Below, piece after piece: positions 55,468 to 64,000 of a stretch of 64,000 nt of DNA (the first letter of the stretch is position 1; each line of letters opens with the position of its first letter). The notes under the pieces are model-generated. The model was not told the origin of the DNA. It did not search any database and saw only the letters and a list, made by a program, of their open reading frames with translations. The DNA comes from Alphaproteobacteria bacterium MarineAlpha12_Bin1 (GTDB lineage: Bacteria > Pseudomonadota > Alphaproteobacteria > UBA6615). The position numbers were made by a program, and so were the translations under genes. Where the stretch lies: NCBI GenBank assembly GCA_002937505.1, contig PTJY01000005.1:1-64000 (forward strand). The letters are read 5' to 3'.

Positions 55468-56877
55468 TCACTTCTCCAGAAATCTTTTGCGAGCGGCTAG
55501 TATTGCTTCCTTGACTTTAATGGGAGCCGTGCCACCTTCACTAATTCGACTAGACACAGCGTCTTCTATAGAAAGCACTGAAAGCGCATCACGTGTTATT
55601 CTAGAATCTATTTTTTGTATGTCTTTAATTGGAAGTTCTTCTAAAGAAATATTTCTTTTCTCTGCCTCTTTAACTACTTCTCCTGTAACTCTGTGCGCCT
55701 CCCGAAACGGTAGGCCTGCGACCGAGACAAGCCAATCTGCAAGATCTGTAGCAGTTGGGTATCCTTTTTTAGCAGCAATCAGCATTGATTCAGAATTTGG
55801 AACAAAGTCTTCTACGAGACCTTTCATTGCTCCCAAAGCAAGATATAAAGAGTCGGCTGTATCGAAAACTGGCTCTTTGTCCTCTTGCATATCTTTACTA
55901 TAAGCCAGCGGGAGTCCTTTCATGACAGTAAGGAGGGACAATAGGTTCCCAAAAACTCGTCCCGCCTTGGCTCTTGAAAGTTCTGCTGCATCCGGATTTC
56001 TTTTTTGGGGCATCATTGAGCTGCCCGTTGTGAAAGCGTCAGATAAAGTTACGAAAGCAAACCCATCTGAGCACCATAAAACGATCTCTTCAGATAATCT
56101 TGATAAATGAACCATTGTAATAGCTGCAACGGATAAGAACTCGATAGCGAAGTCTCTATCAGAGACCGCGTCTAAAGAGTTTGCCATTGGCCTATCAAAA
56201 CCTAAATTTCTCGCTGTGTGCTTTCTATCTATAGGATACGAGGTTCCAGCCAGAGCTCCTGATCCCAAAGGAGATTCGTTAAGACGTTTTCTGCAGTCTG
56301 CAAATCGTCCTCGATCACGACCAAACATTTCTACATATGCTAATAAGTGGTGCCCCATTGTTATCGGTTGGGCGGTTTGAAGATGTGTAAACCCAGGCAT
56401 TAACAAGTCACAAAACTTATCAGCTCGAATGATTAGTGACTCTTGTAGGTTTTGTAATTCAGAATCAAGATGGTCGATTGAATCCCTAACCCATAAACGT
56501 AAATCCGTTGCCACTTGATCATTTCGTGAGCGTGCTGTGTGTAAACGCCCGGCCGGTTCTCCTATTATTTCTTCTAGTCGGGCTTCGATGTTCATGTGTA
56601 TGTCTTCAAGCGTTTCAGAAAATTGAAAGCTTTCATTCTCTATCTCAGTTTTAATCGTTTTTAGCCCTTTTATAATTGCGTTGCCGTCTGTTGAAGATAA
56701 GATCTTCTGGGCTACTAACATCTCACAGTGTGCTATAGAACCTTCAATATCTTGTTCAAATAGCCTTTTGTCGAAATTAATTGATGCATTAATTTCTTGC
56801 ATTATTTCTGCAGGGCCGCTGGAATAGCGTCCACCCCACCTTGAGTTAGAAGATTTATTTGTGTTTTTTGGTTTCAT
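55468..56877 (-). CDS. argH: Argininosuccinate lyase
   Basis: [37 protein letters not shown]. Confidence 0.97.
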   Translation of the reverse strand: MKPKNTNKSSNSRWGGRYSSGPAEIMQEINASINFDKRLFEQDIEGSIAHCEMLVAQKILSSTDGNAIIKGLKTIKTEIENESFQFSETLEDIHMNIEARLEEIIGEPAGRLHTARSRNDQVATDLRLWVRDSIDHLDSELQNLQESLIIRADKFCDLLMPGFTHLQTAQPITMGHHLLAYVEMFGRDRGRFADCRKRLNESPLGSGALAGTSYPIDRKHTARNLGFDRPMANSLDAVSDRDFAIEFLSVAAITMVHLSRLSEEIVLWCSDGFAFVTLSDAFTTGSSMMPQKRNPDAAELSRAKAGRVFGNLLSLLTVMKGLPLAYSKDMQEDKEPVFDTADSLYLALGAMKGLVEDFVPNSESMLIAAKKGYPTATDLADWLVSVAGLPFREAHRVTGEVVKEAEKRNISLEELPIKDIQKIDSRITRDALSVLSIEDAVSSRISEGGTAPIKVKEAILAARKRFLEK

Positions 56878-56916
56878 TTTTTCAGTTTATTAATCTGTGT
56901 ATATAGGAACATCAGT

Positions 56917-57477
56917 TTGCGAATATTAACACTTATTATGGTATTAGCGCCCTCAATCTTTGTTGCGTTATATATTCATATAGGTCACAGTGACCAGCTA
57001 GTAAAAAAAAATATACAAAACTTTATCGAATTAGAGACATTGGCGCCAGTGCCGAGCCTACCTCTATTATCAAAGGATAATAGCTCAGTAACCCTTGAAA
57101 ACCTTCGTGGCAAGTTTCTTCTTGTTAATTTCTGGGCAACATGGTGTGCCCCATGTGTGAAAGAATTACCTTCTTTAAATAGGCTTAATAAAAAATTAAC
57201 AAACAAGGGCTTCGATGTTGTTTTAATTAGTCAGGATCTGGGAGGTTTTAGTCAGATAGAAAAATATCTTAAAAAACTTAACATTAAAATGAAGTACACA
57301 TTTATTGATGAGAAGCTAAATTTTTCTCGTGCTGCCAAAGTAACCGCTATTCCCACGACTATCCTTATCTCTCCCGAAGGTAAAGAAATTGGACGTTTAG
57401 TAGGCGCAATAGAGTGGGACAGCATAGATGTCATTAAAATGTTGGAGAGATATAAGGAAAAAATATTGCAGAAATGA
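56917..57477 (+). CDS. TlpA-like thioredoxin-family protein
   Basis: NFWATWCAPCVKELPSLNRL. Confidence 0.92.
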   Translation: MRILTLIMVLAPSIFVALYIHIGHSDQLVKKNIQNFIELETLAPVPSLPLLSKDNSSVTLENLRGKFLLVNFWATWCAPCVKELPSLNRLNKKLTNKGFDVVLISQDLGGFSQIEKYLKKLNIKMKYTFIDEKLNFSRAAKVTAIPTTILISPEGKEIGRLVGAIEWDSIDVIKMLERYKEKILQK

Positions 57478-57552
57478 AAACTATCGGTTTCTTTGAACGG
57501 CAAAACAATATATTAAAAAGTTTCTGATGTAGATGATTTAATACAAACTTGC

Positions 57553-58425
57553 CTATCGTGTGGCTACCGGTGTATCACCAGAGTAATCGTAAAATCCTCT
57601 GCCAGTTTTGCGTCCTAACCAACCGGCTTCAACGTATTTTACTAGAAGCGGGCAGGGGCGATATTTGGAGTCTGCCAAGCCTTCATAAAGGACTTGCATG
57701 ACAGACAAACATGTATCTAGGCCAATAAAATCTGCAAGCTCTAAGGGCCCCATCGGATGGTTTGCGCCAAGTTTCATAGAGATATCGATGCTTTCTATAT
57801 TACCTACGCCTTCATAAAGAGAGTAGATTGCTTCATTAATCATTGGGAGTAGTATGCGGTTAACTATAAATGCAGGAAAATCTTCTGAAACAGTCCCAAC
57901 TTTGCCGAGCTTTTTTGTCAATTCTTCAATAATGTTAAAAGTTTCTTCGCTTGTGGCTAGTCCCCGAATAAGCTCAACAAGCTTCATTACAGGAACAGGG
58001 TTCATAAAGTGCATTCCTATGAACTTATCGGGGCGGTCAGTTGTAGACGCTAACCTAGTAATGGAGATAGAAGATGTATTTGAGGCTATAATGGTTTTAT
58101 CAGATAAGTGAGGGCAGAGTTCCTTAAAAATCTGTATTTTAATTTTTTCTGTTTCTGTCGCAGCTTCAATAACCAAGTCACAGTCAGAAACGGAGTCAAG
58201 ATTAGTTCCAGTATCGATTCTGTTAAGAGCCTCTTTTTTGTCTAGTTCCTCGATCAAACTTCTTTTTACCTGACGATCAAGGTTATCATTAATTTTCGTA
58301 ATAGAATTTTCAAGCTGTTCTGAGGAAATATCCATTAGCCTTACTTGATAATCTGACAAAGCACAAACGTGGGCTATTCCAGCGCCCATCTGGCCAGCAC
58401 CAATGATTCCGATTTTGTTTAACAT
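57553..58425 (-). CDS. hbd: 3-hydroxybutyryl-CoA dehydrogenase
   Basis: [33 protein letters not shown]. Confidence 0.94.
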   Translation of the reverse strand: MLNKIGIIGAGQMGAGIAHVCALSDYQVRLMDISSEQLENSITKINDNLDRQVKRSLIEELDKKEALNRIDTGTNLDSVSDCDLVIEAATETEKIKIQIFKELCPHLSDKTIIASNTSSISITRLASTTDRPDKFIGMHFMNPVPVMKLVELIRGLATSEETFNIIEELTKKLGKVGTVSEDFPAFIVNRILLPMINEAIYSLYEGVGNIESIDISMKLGANHPMGPLELADFIGLDTCLSVMQVLYEGLADSKYRPCPLLVKYVEAGWLGRKTGRGFYDYSGDTPVATR

Positions 58426-58461
58426 ACAACCAGCACTCTATTAATCATTCGTTATTTAACT

Positions 58462-59418
58462 TTAATCAAGAATTTTTTGTAATTCAGCATTGAATTCAGG
58501 TAAAGCTTGGAACAAATCTGCAACTAAACCATAGTCAGCAACCTGGAAAATTGGTGCCTCTTCATCTTTATTTATTGCTACAATTATTTTTGAATCTTTC
58601 ATGCCTGCTAGATGCTGTATGGCGCCGGAGATTCCAACAGCAATATAAAGCTCGGGAGCAACAACTTTACCGGTCTGCCCTACCTGCCAGTCATTCGGGA
58701 CGAAACCAGCATCGACAGCGGCTCTTGACGCTCCCATGGCTGCGCCCAGCTTTTCAGCGATAGGTTCAATGAGATCAAAATTTTCTCCGGAACCCATTCC
58801 TCGTCCCCCAGAAATAATTACTTGAGCTGTCGTTAACTCAGGTCGGTCGCCAGCAGATTCAGAAGTATTAATAAAGCGAGATTGTTCAGAGTCATCACTG
58901 CCATCAATGGATATAATCTCAGCTTTTTCTCCCTCTTTCGAAGTTTGTTCAAAGGCTGTTGACCTAACAGATATTACTTTAATTGTATCCATTGACTTAA
59001 CGGTGGCCATTGCATTGCCAGCATAAATTGGTCTTACAAAAGTTTCTTCGTCTATTACTTCTGAAATTTCCGATATTTGTTGAACATCTAATAAGGCTGC
59101 TACCCTGGGTAAAAAGTTTTTACCAAATGTTGTGGCGGGAGCTAAGATATGGCCATAATCTTTGGCCAGAGAAACAACCAAGCTTGCAAGGTTTTCTGCC
59201 AGGGCGTGTTCATAAGAAGAGTTGTCAGCTTGAATTACCGAAACTATCCTTTCTATGTTTGATGCTTCTTCGGAAACTTCAGAACAGCCTTTTCCTGCCA
59301 CTAGAACACTAATTTCCCCCGCACCATGCTCAGAAAGTTCTATAGCAGCGCTTATAGTATTCAAAGTTGATGGTTGTAGTGCTTTATTGTCGTGTTCTGC
59401 GATTACAAGTATGGCCAT
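58462..59418 (-). CDS. etfA: Electron transfer flavoprotein alpha subunit
   Basis: [47 protein letters not shown]. Confidence 0.96.
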   Translation of the reverse strand: MAILVIAEHDNKALQPSTLNTISAAIELSEHGAGEISVLVAGKGCSEVSEEASNIERIVSVIQADNSSYEHALAENLASLVVSLAKDYGHILAPATTFGKNFLPRVAALLDVQQISEISEVIDEETFVRPIYAGNAMATVKSMDTIKVISVRSTAFEQTSKEGEKAEIISIDGSDDSEQSRFINTSESAGDRPELTTAQVIISGGRGMGSGENFDLIEPIAEKLGAAMGASRAAVDAGFVPNDWQVGQTGKVVAPELYIAVGISGAIQHLAGMKDSKIIVAINKDEEAPIFQVADYGLVADLFQALPEFNAELQKILD

Positions 59419-60179
59419 TAAATTACCCTCGCTTCATTTTTTAGTTTATCGACTAGCGAAGCAACAGAATCAACCATAACGCCAGCCTCACGCTGTTTTG
59501 GCGCCTCTACGGATAGTATTTCTAATCTTGGGGCTGCATCTATTCCAAGCTCTGCTATTGAAAACTCATCAATAGGTTTTTTCTTGGCTTTCATTATATT
59601 TGGTAATGAAGCATAGCGAGGTTCATTGAGACGTAGATCAACCGTTACTATTGCAGGTAAATTGACCTCAATGATTTCTAAACCACTATCTACTTCCCTT
59701 GTTATTTCAGCTTTTCCATTTTGTATATCAATTTTCGATGCAAAAGTGCCTTGCGCCCATCCCAAAAGGGCGGCCAACTTTTGTCCAGTCTGATTTGAAT
59801 CATCATCAATTGCTTGTTTGCCCAGTATTACCAATTCCGGAGATTCTTTTTCAACTAGAGCTCTAAGCAATTTTGCTACTGCTAGAGGCTCAATATCTTC
59901 GTCTGTTTTAATATGTATGCCTCTGTCAGCGCCCATGGCCAAAGCAGTTCGTATAGTTTCTTGACACTGCTGAACACCTATAGAAACAGCAATAATTTCT
60001 TCAGCTTTACCCGCCTCTTTCAGGCGCACGGCTTCTTCGACGGATATTTCGTCAAAAGGATTCATGGACATTTTGACGTTAGCAATTTCAACGCCTGTTT
60101 TATCTGCTTTGACACGTACTTTGACGTTGTAGTCAATAACACGTTTAATTGGTACCAGAACCTTCATGATTTGTTTCAC
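59418..60179 (-). CDS. etfB: Electron transfer flavoprotein beta subunit
   Basis: [47 protein letters not shown]. Confidence 0.96.
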   Translation of the reverse strand: MKQIMKVLVPIKRVIDYNVKVRVKADKTGVEIANVKMSMNPFDEISVEEAVRLKEAGKAEEIIAVSIGVQQCQETIRTALAMGADRGIHIKTDEDIEPLAVAKLLRALVEKESPELVILGKQAIDDDSNQTGQKLAALLGWAQGTFASKIDIQNGKAEITREVDSGLEIIEVNLPAIVTVDLRLNEPRYASLPNIMKAKKKPIDEFSIAELGIDAAPRLEILSVEAPKQREAGVMVDSVASLVDKLKNEARVI

Positions 60180-60316
60180 CTGTTTTTGTTTTACACATAT
60201 TTGGTTTTAGTGAAATTAGAAGAAATTAGTTTAAAACCTTTGTCTGTGTTGAAAGTTATAAAAAAACATAGAAAAATGCCTAACCAGTTTTAGTTAGTCA
60301 ATGATACAGAAGGTTA

Positions 60317-60889
60317 TTATCGATTGTCACCTGGCACCCAGAGAATTTCTTTTTTTCTTTCATTATTCATATATCTAGCTAAGACAAATAAATGATCGGA
60401 GAGCCTGTTTATATATTTTAAAGAATTGGAATTAATTGATTCCGTATTAGAAAGATCAACCATAATTCTTTCTGCTCTTCTAGTTATAGTTCGTGCAAGG
60501 TGTAGATATGACGCGGCTTCAGTTCCTCCGGGAAGAATAAACGAGCTTAAGCTAGGTATACCAGAGTTAAGCTCATCAATTTCTTGCTCTAAACGTTCAA
60601 CCTGTTTTGCTAATATTCTGAGAGCTGATTTTTCGTGTTTCTGACCTTCTTTGGGAATACAAAGATCTGCCCCTAAATCAAACAGGTCGTTTTGGATGCG
60701 AAAAAGCATTTTGTCTATATGTGTGTTTTTTTCTGTGTGTAGGCGCACAATTCCTATTATTGAATTTACCTCATCAACGGTGCCAAACGCTTCAATTCTC
60801 TTGGTAGATTTTAAAACTCGTTCTCCTGATCCAAGAGAAGTTTTTCCTGCGTCTCCACCTCGAGTATAAATACGTGTTAGTTTTACCAT
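60317..60889 (-). CDS. PduO-type cob(I)alamin adenosyltransferase
   Basis: RIYTRGGDAGKTSLGSGERVLKSTKRIEAFGTVDEVNSIIG. Confidence 0.93.
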   Translation of the reverse strand: MVKLTRIYTRGGDAGKTSLGSGERVLKSTKRIEAFGTVDEVNSIIGIVRLHTEKNTHIDKMLFRIQNDLFDLGADLCIPKEGQKHEKSALRILAKQVERLEQEIDELNSGIPSLSSFILPGGTEAASYLHLARTITRRAERIMVDLSNTESINSNSLKYINRLSDHLFVLARYMNNERKKEILWVPGDNR

Positions 60890-61036
60890 AATTTTTTTCG
60901 TCCCTAGGCAAAATAGATAATAGAACTAACCAGGCTTTAGCAACAAGTGATGTGTTTGCATTCAGTAAAATATAAAATACATCAAAATATAACTATAATG
61001 TATTTTAATTAAATAATTTATTAGGAGAGTCAATAA

Positions 61037-61888
61037 GTGTCTCTATACCGACATGTTCTCAGATGCAATGCTCACAATTTAGATTTATTTCTGCCTTTTA
61101 TAATCTCTGGAAAACATTTGGGCTGGATCAGAAATACATTTGCAGATCATTTGCGTAGGTGGCCTAGGTTTTTCGAATTATCAGGGGATAAAGTATTAAT
61201 AAATGATAATTTATCTAGTTGTGAGACAAGAACAAAAGCCATGAAAGAAGTTTGTGAAATATTGGCTTTTGAAAACGTTATACCTCCTAGTAGGGGAGAA
61301 CTTTTTTCTGTTGCTCCTTCACTAGGTGACAATCCTTTAATTAATATAGATCGCGCATGGGTTTCAGTTTTTGGATTTGAATCCTATGGAGTTCATTTGA
61401 ACGGTTATGTATTAACTCCTGTAGAGCCAGAGCTTTGGCTAGGAATTAGAAGTCCAGATTGTCTCATAGACCCAGAGAAACTTGATAATATGGTGGCAGG
61501 TGGATTACCAGCCGGGCATACTCTAGAAGAAAATTTATTAAAAGAGGCCTCAGAAGAAGCTTCTATTGATAAGGATTTAGCAGTAAAGGCTCATTCGGCG
61601 GGTTATATCAGTTATATAATGGAAGTAGATGAAGGTTTGCGTCGTGACACACTATTTATTTATGACTTGGCTGTTCCAGAGGATTTTGAACCAGTTGATC
61701 AGGATGGTGAGCATATTAGCTTTATAAAAGTTCCTGCTAGTGAGGCCTTATCATTAGTAGAAGACGGCGATGAATTTAAATTTAATGTTAACTTGGTAAT
61801 CATAGACTTTTCTATTAGGCACGGAATTCTAAAACCAGATCATCACGAATATAAATTGCTTATTAGAGATTTAAGGCCGTTTGCCTAG
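61037..61888 (+). CDS. Nudix hydrolase with N-terminal DUF4743-like domain
   Basis: GGLPAGHTLEENLLKEASEEASID Nudix box. Confidence 0.82.
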   Translation: MSLYRHVLRCNAHNLDLFLPFIISGKHLGWIRNTFADHLRRWPRFFELSGDKVLINDNLSSCETRTKAMKEVCEILAFENVIPPSRGELFSVAPSLGDNPLINIDRAWVSVFGFESYGVHLNGYVLTPVEPELWLGIRSPDCLIDPEKLDNMVAGGLPAGHTLEENLLKEASEEASIDKDLAVKAHSAGYISYIMEVDEGLRRDTLFIYDLAVPEDFEPVDQDGEHISFIKVPASEALSLVEDGDEFKFNVNLVIIDFSIRHGILKPDHHEYKLLIRDLRPFA

Positions 61889-61982
61889 GTAGAGGATCTC
61901 TCAATAAAAAATCTGAAGAAACAGTATATGGTAACACTCATTTGTATTAATTTATTAAGACATTTAAGAACCAGGAAGAAAA

Positions 61983-62942
61983 ATGAATTTAGGAAAAGTT
62001 TGTGTGATTGGGTGTAGTGGGTTTGTTGGTAGTCATGTAACAGCAAAGTTATTGAAGCGTGGCTACAGCGTTAATGGAACCCTGAGAAATTCCAAAGGCT
62101 CTAGCGCCGAATGGTTGATGAGTAGTGTCGCAAGCAAATCGATAAGCGACAACTCTCTAAGATTATTTTCTGCTGACGTGTTTGACAAGGAATCACTTAG
62201 GTTAGCAATGGCTGATTGCGCTGGTATGATAGTTTGTGCTGGCTCTCCCGTGATTGCACCTGAAACCATTGATTTGATGGTAGCCGTAGGAAAAAACACA
62301 TCCGAAGTTGCTATAGAATCAGGCATAGAGAGGGCAATCTACACCTCTAGTACAGGGTCTACCAATCCTCCTGAAGGAGAGCCTAAACTTAAAAATGAAG
62401 AGATTCACTGGTCTGATCCAGTCCAACAGTTTGATGCAGGAAAATTTGCAGCAGTTGGGAAAACTAGGATGGATAGAATAGTTTTGGAAAAGATGCAAAT
62501 TACAGAAGGAGATTTCCGTGTCTGTGTTATCAACCCCTCAATGATTGTAGGGCCGGCATACCAAGTTGAACCGGTGACTAGTCTTATTCGCTTTGCTGAT
62601 ATTATTAATGGCAAACGTTTTAGGGACAAAATTCCCAACAGTTCCAATTCTATAATTGATGTTCGTGATTTAGCAGAGTTACATATAAATGCCCTAGAAA
62701 AAGAAGATTCTAGAGGTAGATATTTTGGCGTTAAGAGGAGCTGGCACTGGCGTGAAATACTAAGAGAGCTCGAGCTCGCGTGTCCTGGTTATACTATGCC
62801 AAACATAGACCCTGAAGAGTTCCCCGTAAGGGAAACTCAATTTGATTTTAGCCGTCAAAAATCTCTTGGCGTTTCTATAAGGGGTATAAAAGAAATGTTT
62901 AAGGATCTTATTAAAGAACTAAATCGTCGGAAAATGATTTGA
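61983..62942 (+). CDS. NAD-dependent epimerase/dihydroflavonol reductase-like protein
   Basis: VCVIGCSGFVGSHVTAKLLKRGYSVNGTLR; YTSSTGS. Confidence 0.85.
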   Translation: MNLGKVCVIGCSGFVGSHVTAKLLKRGYSVNGTLRNSKGSSAEWLMSSVASKSISDNSLRLFSADVFDKESLRLAMADCAGMIVCAGSPVIAPETIDLMVAVGKNTSEVAIESGIERAIYTSSTGSTNPPEGEPKLKNEEIHWSDPVQQFDAGKFAAVGKTRMDRIVLEKMQITEGDFRVCVINPSMIVGPAYQVEPVTSLIRFADIINGKRFRDKIPNSSNSIIDVRDLAELHINALEKEDSRGRYFGVKRSWHWREILRELELACPGYTMPNIDPEEFPVRETQFDFSRQKSLGVSIRGIKEMFKDLIKELNRRKMI

Positions 62943-62963
62943 GAATCACAAATTATAGAAACC

Positions 62964-63872
62964 CTAACTCTTAAAGTTTGTGTTTTTTACTGAGCTTGTT
63001 GCCAAATTCTGAATTGCTAAACTCCAGATTTCACTTTTTGTGACTCCCTTTTGCCTCAGCTCTCTGAGGGTGGACGCTCCTTCGCTTTTAGAAAGCCTTT
63101 TTCCAAATTCATCTTTTAACAGTGGTGAATGGTGCCATTCAGGGGTTTTGAGACCTAGTAATTTTTGTAGCAGACGATGTATATGAGTGGCATCAAACAG
63201 GTCTGCACCACGATTAATTAGCGATATATCCTGAGCTGAATCATCTATAGTAACCGCTAAATGATAGCTGGTTCCTATGTCTTTTCTTGCAAGTACTACG
63301 TCCCCAACTTTTTCAGATGTGACCTTTTGGTTTCCTTTTAAACGGTCAACCCAATAAAGGTTACCTGTATGCTCTAATGCCTTTTTAAAATCTAACCTCC
63401 AAGCAAACGGGCTTCCTGATAAAAGTTTTGTTTTACGCTGAGAAATGGGTAAGCTTCGACATGTGCCTGGATAAATTTTATATTGAGCGTGGTTTTTTTG
63501 AGGGGCAGCAATAGAGTTGTTTATTTCTTGAATAATTTCCTTTCTTGTACAAAAACACTGATAAATAAGTTGTTTTTCTATTAGACTATCTAGTGCAGAT
63601 TTATAGGCTTGTGCTCTCTCTGATTGACGCATCACAGGTTCGTCCCATTCAATTCCCAGCCACTCCAAGTCTTCAAAAATTTCTTTTTCAAACTGGGCAT
63701 TGCAACGTCCTGTGTCTATATCTTCGATACGTAAGATAAACTTTCCATTGGATCTCTTTGCCAGTTTCCATGCAAAAAGTGCGGTATAGGCGTGGCCAAG
63801 GTGTAGTTGACCAGAGGGCGATGGTGCAAACCGTGTGACAATATTTGTTGAAGTCTGATTATTATTGTTCAC
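62964..63872 (-). CDS. gluQ: Glutamyl-Q tRNA(Asp) synthetase
   Basis: TRFAPSPSGQLHLGHAYTALFAW; lacks anticodon-binding domain. Confidence 0.93.
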   Translation of the reverse strand: MNNNNQTSTNIVTRFAPSPSGQLHLGHAYTALFAWKLAKRSNGKFILRIEDIDTGRCNAQFEKEIFEDLEWLGIEWDEPVMRQSERAQAYKSALDSLIEKQLIYQCFCTRKEIIQEINNSIAAPQKNHAQYKIYPGTCRSLPISQRKTKLLSGSPFAWRLDFKKALEHTGNLYWVDRLKGNQKVTSEKVGDVVLARKDIGTSYHLAVTIDDSAQDISLINRGADLFDATHIHRLLQKLLGLKTPEWHHSPLLKDEFGKRLSKSEGASTLRELRQKGVTKSEIWSLAIQNLATSSVKNTNFKS

Positions 63873-64000
63873 AATTTCTTTCTAGACGATTTATTATTTT
63901 GGCTTTTAACTTCGCATACAATGATTTAACTATCACGTGATGATTGATCAAGAAAGCATAGAAGAACACTTGTGTGAATTAGCAGCAATAGATGATCGCA

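Overview
AT-rich alphaproteobacterial chromosome segment (gene order and protein families suggest a marine, SAR116/Rhodospirillales-like lineage; this is an inference). Most of the window is housekeeping: rplU-rpmA-obgE-proB-proA-nadD-rsfS-rlmH-gpmA-envC-ctpA-rppH, atpHAGDC, priA, a transaldolase-family gene, DUF484, xerC, sucCD-mdh-zapE, sdhCDAB, metX-metW, chorismate mutase-hisC-tyrC, plsC/ydcF/ftsX/ftsE, lysA-lptM-argH, hbd-etfA-etfB-cobalamin adenosyltransferase and gluQ. The left edge (1-4.3 kb) is an accessory cluster of TPR and 2OG-Fe(II) oxygenase genes next to an intact tRNA-Ser(CGA) and a degenerate tRNA-Ser-like remnant. The most striking feature is a non-coding, comparatively GC-rich block of about 1 kb (~40.45-41.46 kb) between sdhC and a LysE-family gene. 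It contains many perfect or GU-compensated hairpins, some capped by UUCG or CUUG loops, and ends in a strong Rho-independent terminator. It resembles a large structured ncRNA that I do not recognise as any known class. Other observations are DnaA-box-like clusters at ~40.37-40.42 kb and 50.16-50.46 kb, a perfect 30-bp tandem repeat encoding a Lys/Ala/Pro-rich tail on ribosomal protein L21, and a small lptM gene absent from the ORF track.
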